In this document: one piece after another, positions 60,804 to 64,000 of the stretch | Numbering within the stretch: the stretch's first letter is position 1 | Layout: the number at the start of each line of letters is the position of its first letter | Source of the DNA: Leptolinea sp964420995 | GTDB lineage: Bacteria > Chloroflexota > Anaerolineae > Anaerolineales > Anaerolineaceae | Direction of reading: 5' to 3' | NCBI GenBank assembly: GCA_964420995.1 | Contig: CAYQUX010000001.1 | Span: forward strand, 62,001-126,000 | Length of the DNA: 64,000 bases | Notes under the pieces: generated by a model | Seen by the model: only the letters and a program-made list of their open reading frames with translations | Databases searched by the model: none | Told to the model about the DNA's origin: nothing | Program-made: the position numbers and the translations under genes

Positions 60804-61742
60804 ATGGCCTGGAAAGTTTTGTTAACGGACGGTTTGGAAGAGAATGGGAAGGAGATTCTTCGCGCGAAAGCCCAGGTATCAGACCAGCCTGGAATTACAG
60901 CGGAAGATCTGCTGAAAGTGGCGGGGGAATATGACGCCATTATTGTCCGCGGTCGGACGAAAGTGATTCCAGCCGTTTTCGATGCCGCGCCTGGTTTGAA
61001 GGTTGTCGGCCGTGCCGGTGTGGGTGTGGATAACATTGACCTCGCCGCTGCGAAAAGCCATAATGTGACCGTGGTCAATTCACCGCTGGCCACCACGCTG
61101 GCGGTAGCCGAACTGGCCATTGGATTGATGTTCGCCGTCTCCCGCGAAATACCCCGCGCAGATGCTGCCATGAAAAACGCCAAGTGGCTGAAAAAAGAAC
61201 TGGAAGGGGTTGAATTAAATGGCAAAACATTGGGAGTAATCGGGTTCGGCCGGATAGGTTCTGCCACAGCCAAGCGCGCAGAGGCCATGGGGATGAAGAT
61301 CATTGCCTACGATGCAAAACTTACGGCAGAAGAAATTCGCACTCGTGGAGGAAATCCGGTCTCTCTGGATGAACTCTTCGCCCAATCAGATTTCATCACT
61401 CTCCATGTGCCTTTGACTAATGATACTCGCGGCATTATCAATGCCGATGCCATATCCAAAATGAAAGACGGAGTCCGCCTGATCTGCGCCGCCCGCGGTG
61501 GTGTGGTGGATGAAGCCGCCCTGCTGGACGCCCTCAATTCAGGCAAAGTAGCCGCGGCTGGTTTGGATGTGTTCGCCACCGAACCGCCGGGTGAAAGCGC
61601 CCTGGCCGCCCACCCCCACGTTGTTGCCACACCGCACATCGGCGCCCAGACGGTTGAAGCCCAGGCTCGGGCTGCCGCCGACATTGCCACCGAAGTCCTC
61701 GCGGCCCTTAATGGGGAAACCCTGCGCTGGCGGGTGGCATAA
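60804..61742 (+). CDS. serA: D-3-phosphoglycerate dehydrogenase-like, short form
   Basis: A 312-residue D-2-hydroxyacid dehydrogenase; ATG 60804 follows AGGAGGAG. NAD-binding GFGRIGSATAKRAEAMGMKIIAYD, the catalytic Arg in CAARGGVVDE, Glu in FATEPPGE and His in TPHIGAQT are present, and the N terminus LTDGLEENGKEIL with VRGRTKV is SerA-like. The regulatory ACT or intervening domains are absent, so serine feedback of the usual kind is unlikely. It probably starts serine synthesis, although another 2-hydroxyacid substrate is possible. The M32 peptidase gene follows in four bases. Confidence 0.86.
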   Translation: MAWKVLLTDGLEENGKEILRAKAQVSDQPGITAEDLLKVAGEYDAIIVRGRTKVIPAVFDAAPGLKVVGRAGVGVDNIDLAAAKSHNVTVVNSPLATTLAVAELAIGLMFAVSREIPRADAAMKNAKWLKKELEGVELNGKTLGVIGFGRIGSATAKRAEAMGMKIIAYDAKLTAEEIRTRGGNPVSLDELFAQSDFITLHVPLTNDTRGIINADAISKMKDGVRLICAARGGVVDEAALLDALNSGKVAAAGLDVFATEPPGESALAAHPHVVATPHIGAQTVEAQARAAADIATEVLAALNGETLRWRVA

Positions 61743-61746
61743 CCCT

Positions 61747-63249
61747 ATGACAGAAACCGCCTACTCTCATTTGAAATCCATTCTGGGGGAGGTTTACGAT
61801 CTGAACTCAACACTGGCCGTGTTGGGTTGGGATCAACAGACCTATATGCCCAGCGGAGGCGCGGAAGAACGTGGCAGCGCCATGGCGACTCTTTCGCGGA
61901 TCATGCATCTAAAGATCACATCCGACGAACTCCAGAAATACCTGGCTGAATGTGAGGGGAAAGCGGCAGAATGGCCGGATGAATCGGATGAAGCCCGGCT
62001 GATAAAAGTCACCCGGCGTGAAGTGGATCGCCGTCTTCGTATCCCGGCGGATTGGGTGGCGAATTTTGCCGAGGCGACGGCGGTCGGTCAGGAAAAATGG
62101 GAACAGGCGAAAGAGACATCTGATTTCAGGCGCTTCCAGCCCTACCTGGAGAAGATAATCGAACTGCGCCGCGAATACGCCTCATTTTTCCAGCCCTATG
62201 ACCATATTTATGACCCCATGCTGGATGAATTTGAACCCGGTTTGAAGACCGCGGATGTGCAGAAAATTTTCATCACACTGCGGAAAGAACAGGTGGAGTT
62301 GATCCACGAGCTTACCTCAAAACCGCAGGTGGATGCCTCCTTCCTCCGACTCTCTTATCCCGAAAATCTGCAGTGGGAGTTTGGACTGGGAGTTATTTCA
62401 AACATGGGGTTTGATTGGACGCGCGGCCGTCAGGACAGCTCTGCGCATCCATTCACCACCACGTTTGGTATGGGCGATGTGCGAATTACCACACGGGTCA
62501 TCCCTGATCATCTCTCGTCAGCATTATTCAGCACAATTCATGAAACCGGCCACGCCCTTTATGAACAGGGATTCAATTCCACCCTCTACCGGACTCCGCT
62601 GGCGACTGGCGCGTCCATGGCCATTCATGAATCACAATCCCGCATGTGGGAAAATCTGGTGGGACGCTCGAAAAAATTCTGGATGCATTACTACCCGAAG
62701 TTGCAGCAATTTTTCCCATCACAACTTGGGAATGTGTCGCTCGATACATTTTATAAAGGGATCAACCGGGTGGAACCATCTCTCATCCGCACGGAAGCAG
62801 ATGAAGCCACGTACAATCTACACATCATGCTTCGGTTGGAGTTGGAGATCGCCCTGCTTGAGCGACAAATTGAAGTCCGCGACCTGCCGGAGATATGGCG
62901 GGATCGCATGATGGAATACCTGGGAGTGGCGCCCAAAGATGATGCCCACGGTGTTCTCCAGGATATCCATTGGGCGGGCGGATTGGTTGGATATTTCCCA
63001 ACGTACGCGCTGGGTAATGTCATATCGGCTCAGTTGTGGGATTGCCTGAAAAAAGCCATCCCTGATCTTGACGATCAAATTGAACGGGGAGAATTTCTGC
63101 CCCTGTTGAGCTGGCTTCGTGAAAATATTCATTCTCACGGAGCAAAGTTTGAAACCCAGGAACTGATCAAGAAGGTCACCGGTTCCGCCATCGATCCACA
63201 GCCGTATTTGCGCTATTTGAACACAAAGTTCAGGGAAATTTACTCGTGA
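61747..63249 (+). CDS. M32 family metallocarboxypeptidase
   Basis: A 500-residue enzyme of the Taq carboxypeptidase family. ATG 61747 follows the dehydrogenase stop closely; a frame from 61567 would overlap that gene by 176 bases. Motifs are LAVLGWDQQTYMPSGGAEERG near the N terminus, HPFTTTFGMGDVRITTR, the zinc site STIHETGHALYEQGF (HETGH at 265-269), SMAIHESQSRMWEN with the third ligand, and VEPSLIRTEADEATYNLHIMLR. It removes C-terminal residues from peptides in the cytoplasm. Confidence 0.95.
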   Translation: MTETAYSHLKSILGEVYDLNSTLAVLGWDQQTYMPSGGAEERGSAMATLSRIMHLKITSDELQKYLAECEGKAAEWPDESDEARLIKVTRREVDRRLRIPADWVANFAEATAVGQEKWEQAKETSDFRRFQPYLEKIIELRREYASFFQPYDHIYDPMLDEFEPGLKTADVQKIFITLRKEQVELIHELTSKPQVDASFLRLSYPENLQWEFGLGVISNMGFDWTRGRQDSSAHPFTTTFGMGDVRITTRVIPDHLSSALFSTIHETGHALYEQGFNSTLYRTPLATGASMAIHESQSRMWENLVGRSKKFWMHYYPKLQQFFPSQLGNVSLDTFYKGINRVEPSLIRTEADEATYNLHIMLRLELEIALLERQIEVRDLPEIWRDRMMEYLGVAPKDDAHGVLQDIHWAGGLVGYFPTYALGNVISAQLWDCLKKAIPDLDDQIERGEFLPLLSWLRENIHSHGAKFETQELIKKVTGSAIDPQPYLRYLNTKFREIYS

Positions 63250-64000
63250 GTTCCACTTTTTCCCAGCCTGGTCATGAAAACCGGTCGATGACTACTCACC
63301 GTCCGGTTTTCATGTTGCTTGTTTTGACTGCTTTTTTTCTAACCGGATTGACCTTCCCTCAACGAAATATTGCCCTGAATCCATTCCCCGTTGTTGCGAC
63401 CATTACCCCAACAATTGACAATCAGTATAAGCTCCCGGCGTCCGGCGAGCCGGTCATTTTGACCCCGGGGAATAGTGCACGCCTGGTTTCACCCATAAAA
63501 ATGAAGTATATGGCGCATCCCAGTGACAATGGAATGATCCGGATTGACCTGATCGGTCATGACAACCGCTACATATACCGGAAAATCATGGACTACAGCG
63601 CTTTCCAGGGAAAACCGCTTCTTCTTGAAGAAGAGATTCCTTTCGAGGTTCGCGCGGATGAAAAAGCCCGGCTGCAGGTGGTTCTGGAAAATATCAAAGG
63701 GAAGCCCATCCACCTTACATCCATAGAATTAATGCTTCTGCAGGTAAAAGGTACAGAAACGGACGGTGAACCTGCCATCAATCCTCGCGTTATTATCGAC
63801 CAACCTGCTCCGGGAATCACCATCAATGGCGATAATATCGAAATAAAAGGCAAGATCAAACCCATCAATAACACACCGCTGGTTTTTGAAGCTTTGACCA
63901 AAGACTGGAATACCCTGACCTCGCGAATGATCACCGTTAATACCCCTGCAGACCAGACAGCCTACGCAACATTTGATGTGAAACTGGCCAATATAGCCGA
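63246..64000 (+). CDS. Secreted protein, N-terminal part, runs off the window
   Basis: An open frame with no stop before the window ends. It starts at GTG 63246, overlapping the peptidase stop (GTGA), or at ATG 63288. The first 45 residues include a signal-like segment VFMLLVLTAFFLTGLTF. The mature part is beta-rich: GEPVILTPGNSARLVSPIKMKYM, a carbohydrate-binding-like core (DNGMIRIDLIGHDNRYIYRK, VVLENIKGKPIHLTSIELML) and a Gmad2/bacterial Ig-like beginning at about residue 195 (IIDQPAPGITINGDNIEIKGKI). The upstream overlap suggests coupled expression with the M32 peptidase. Function unknown. Confidence 0.7.
   Translation, partial: MSSTFSQPGHENRSMTTHRPVFMLLVLTAFFLTGLTFPQRNIALNPFPVVATITPTIDNQYKLPASGEPVILTPGNSARLVSPIKMKYMAHPSDNGMIRIDLIGHDNRYIYRKIMDYSAFQGKPLLLEEEIPFEVRADEKARLQVVLENIKGKPIHLTSIELMLLQVKGTETDGEPAINPRVIIDQPAPGITINGDNIEIKGKIKPINNTPLVFEALTKDWNTLTSRMITVNTPADQTAYATFDVKLANIA

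Noticed and set aside
1..64000. CRISPR arrays, insertion sequences, prophage or integrative elements
   Set aside because: No regularly spaced direct repeats, transposase or integrase motifs, or flanking target duplications were seen on either strand.

Overview
The window looks like a chromosomal stretch from an anaerobic or facultative bacterium of the phylum Chloroflexota, probably class Anaerolineae. This is an inference from gene content and protein style, since no rRNA is present. Supporting signs are a monoderm-type surface (lipoprotein signals, a sortase, a DltD-like/MBOAT pair, no outer-membrane genes), ELWxxDGT-like repeats, a fused MFS/spermidine-synthase protein, an archaeal-type phosphoglycerate mutase and balanced base composition. 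I see no insertion sequences, integrases, phage genes or CRISPR arrays. Gene density is high and almost all long open frames read as intact genes.

Layout. 1-6053: the end of a DltD/AlgJ-like protein with its MBOAT O-acyltransferase, a trehalose-synthase-type GH13 enzyme, and convergently an alpha-glucosidase with a sugar-phosphate isomerase-like TIM barrel. 6396-15791: a membrane protein, a metallophosphoesterase, an APC permease with a nucleotidyltransferase-like gene, a MalK/UgpC-type ATPase, ApgM, and a translationally coupled DUF1461/MFS-spermidine-synthase pair. 15901-23170: Nnr (NAD(P)HX repair), YtxH protein, small membrane proteins, pth and mfd. 23258-28065: a zinc-ribbon membrane protein, a FAH-family hydrolase and an iron-uptake operon (DtxR-family regulator, FeoA-FeoB fusion, FeoC-like protein) with a perfect inverted repeat at its head.

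28514-40154 is the most distinctive metabolic region. It holds a ribose-type ABC importer (binding protein, double ATPase, permease), methylthioribose kinase MtnK, methylthioribose-1-phosphate isomerase MtnA, a solute-binding-like protein with no export signal, a SorC-family regulator, a RuBisCO-like protein with altered active-site residues, a YjbQ-family protein, a HAD-like protein whose catalytic aspartate position is tryptophan, and a nitroreductase. MtnB, MtnC, MtnD and a class II aldolase are not in the window. I read this as a candidate methylthioribose (or similar pentose) uptake and catabolic locus that may use a non-standard route after MtnA.

40212-51973: tRNA-Val(UAC), an FGE-fold protein lacking the active cysteines, hpt, purA, a deacetylase-like lipoprotein, an EAL-HDOD signalling protein, a 1306-residue M23-containing multidomain surface protein, a rhomboid protease coupled to guanylate kinase, and an FmdB-type zinc ribbon. 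51974-60154: a membrane-anchored HEWTH metalloprotease diverges from a compact five-gene operon encoding two HlyD-type adaptors, a beta-propeller-like repeat protein fused to a sortase domain, and a MacB-type ATPase and permease. The embedded repeat-sortase fusion makes this the second main candidate for an undescribed system. 60140-64000: a DUF3109-like cysteine protein, a short D-3-phosphoglycerate dehydrogenase, an M32 carboxypeptidase and an incomplete secreted protein running off the end.

All family assignments rest on motifs read by eye. No database search was run.
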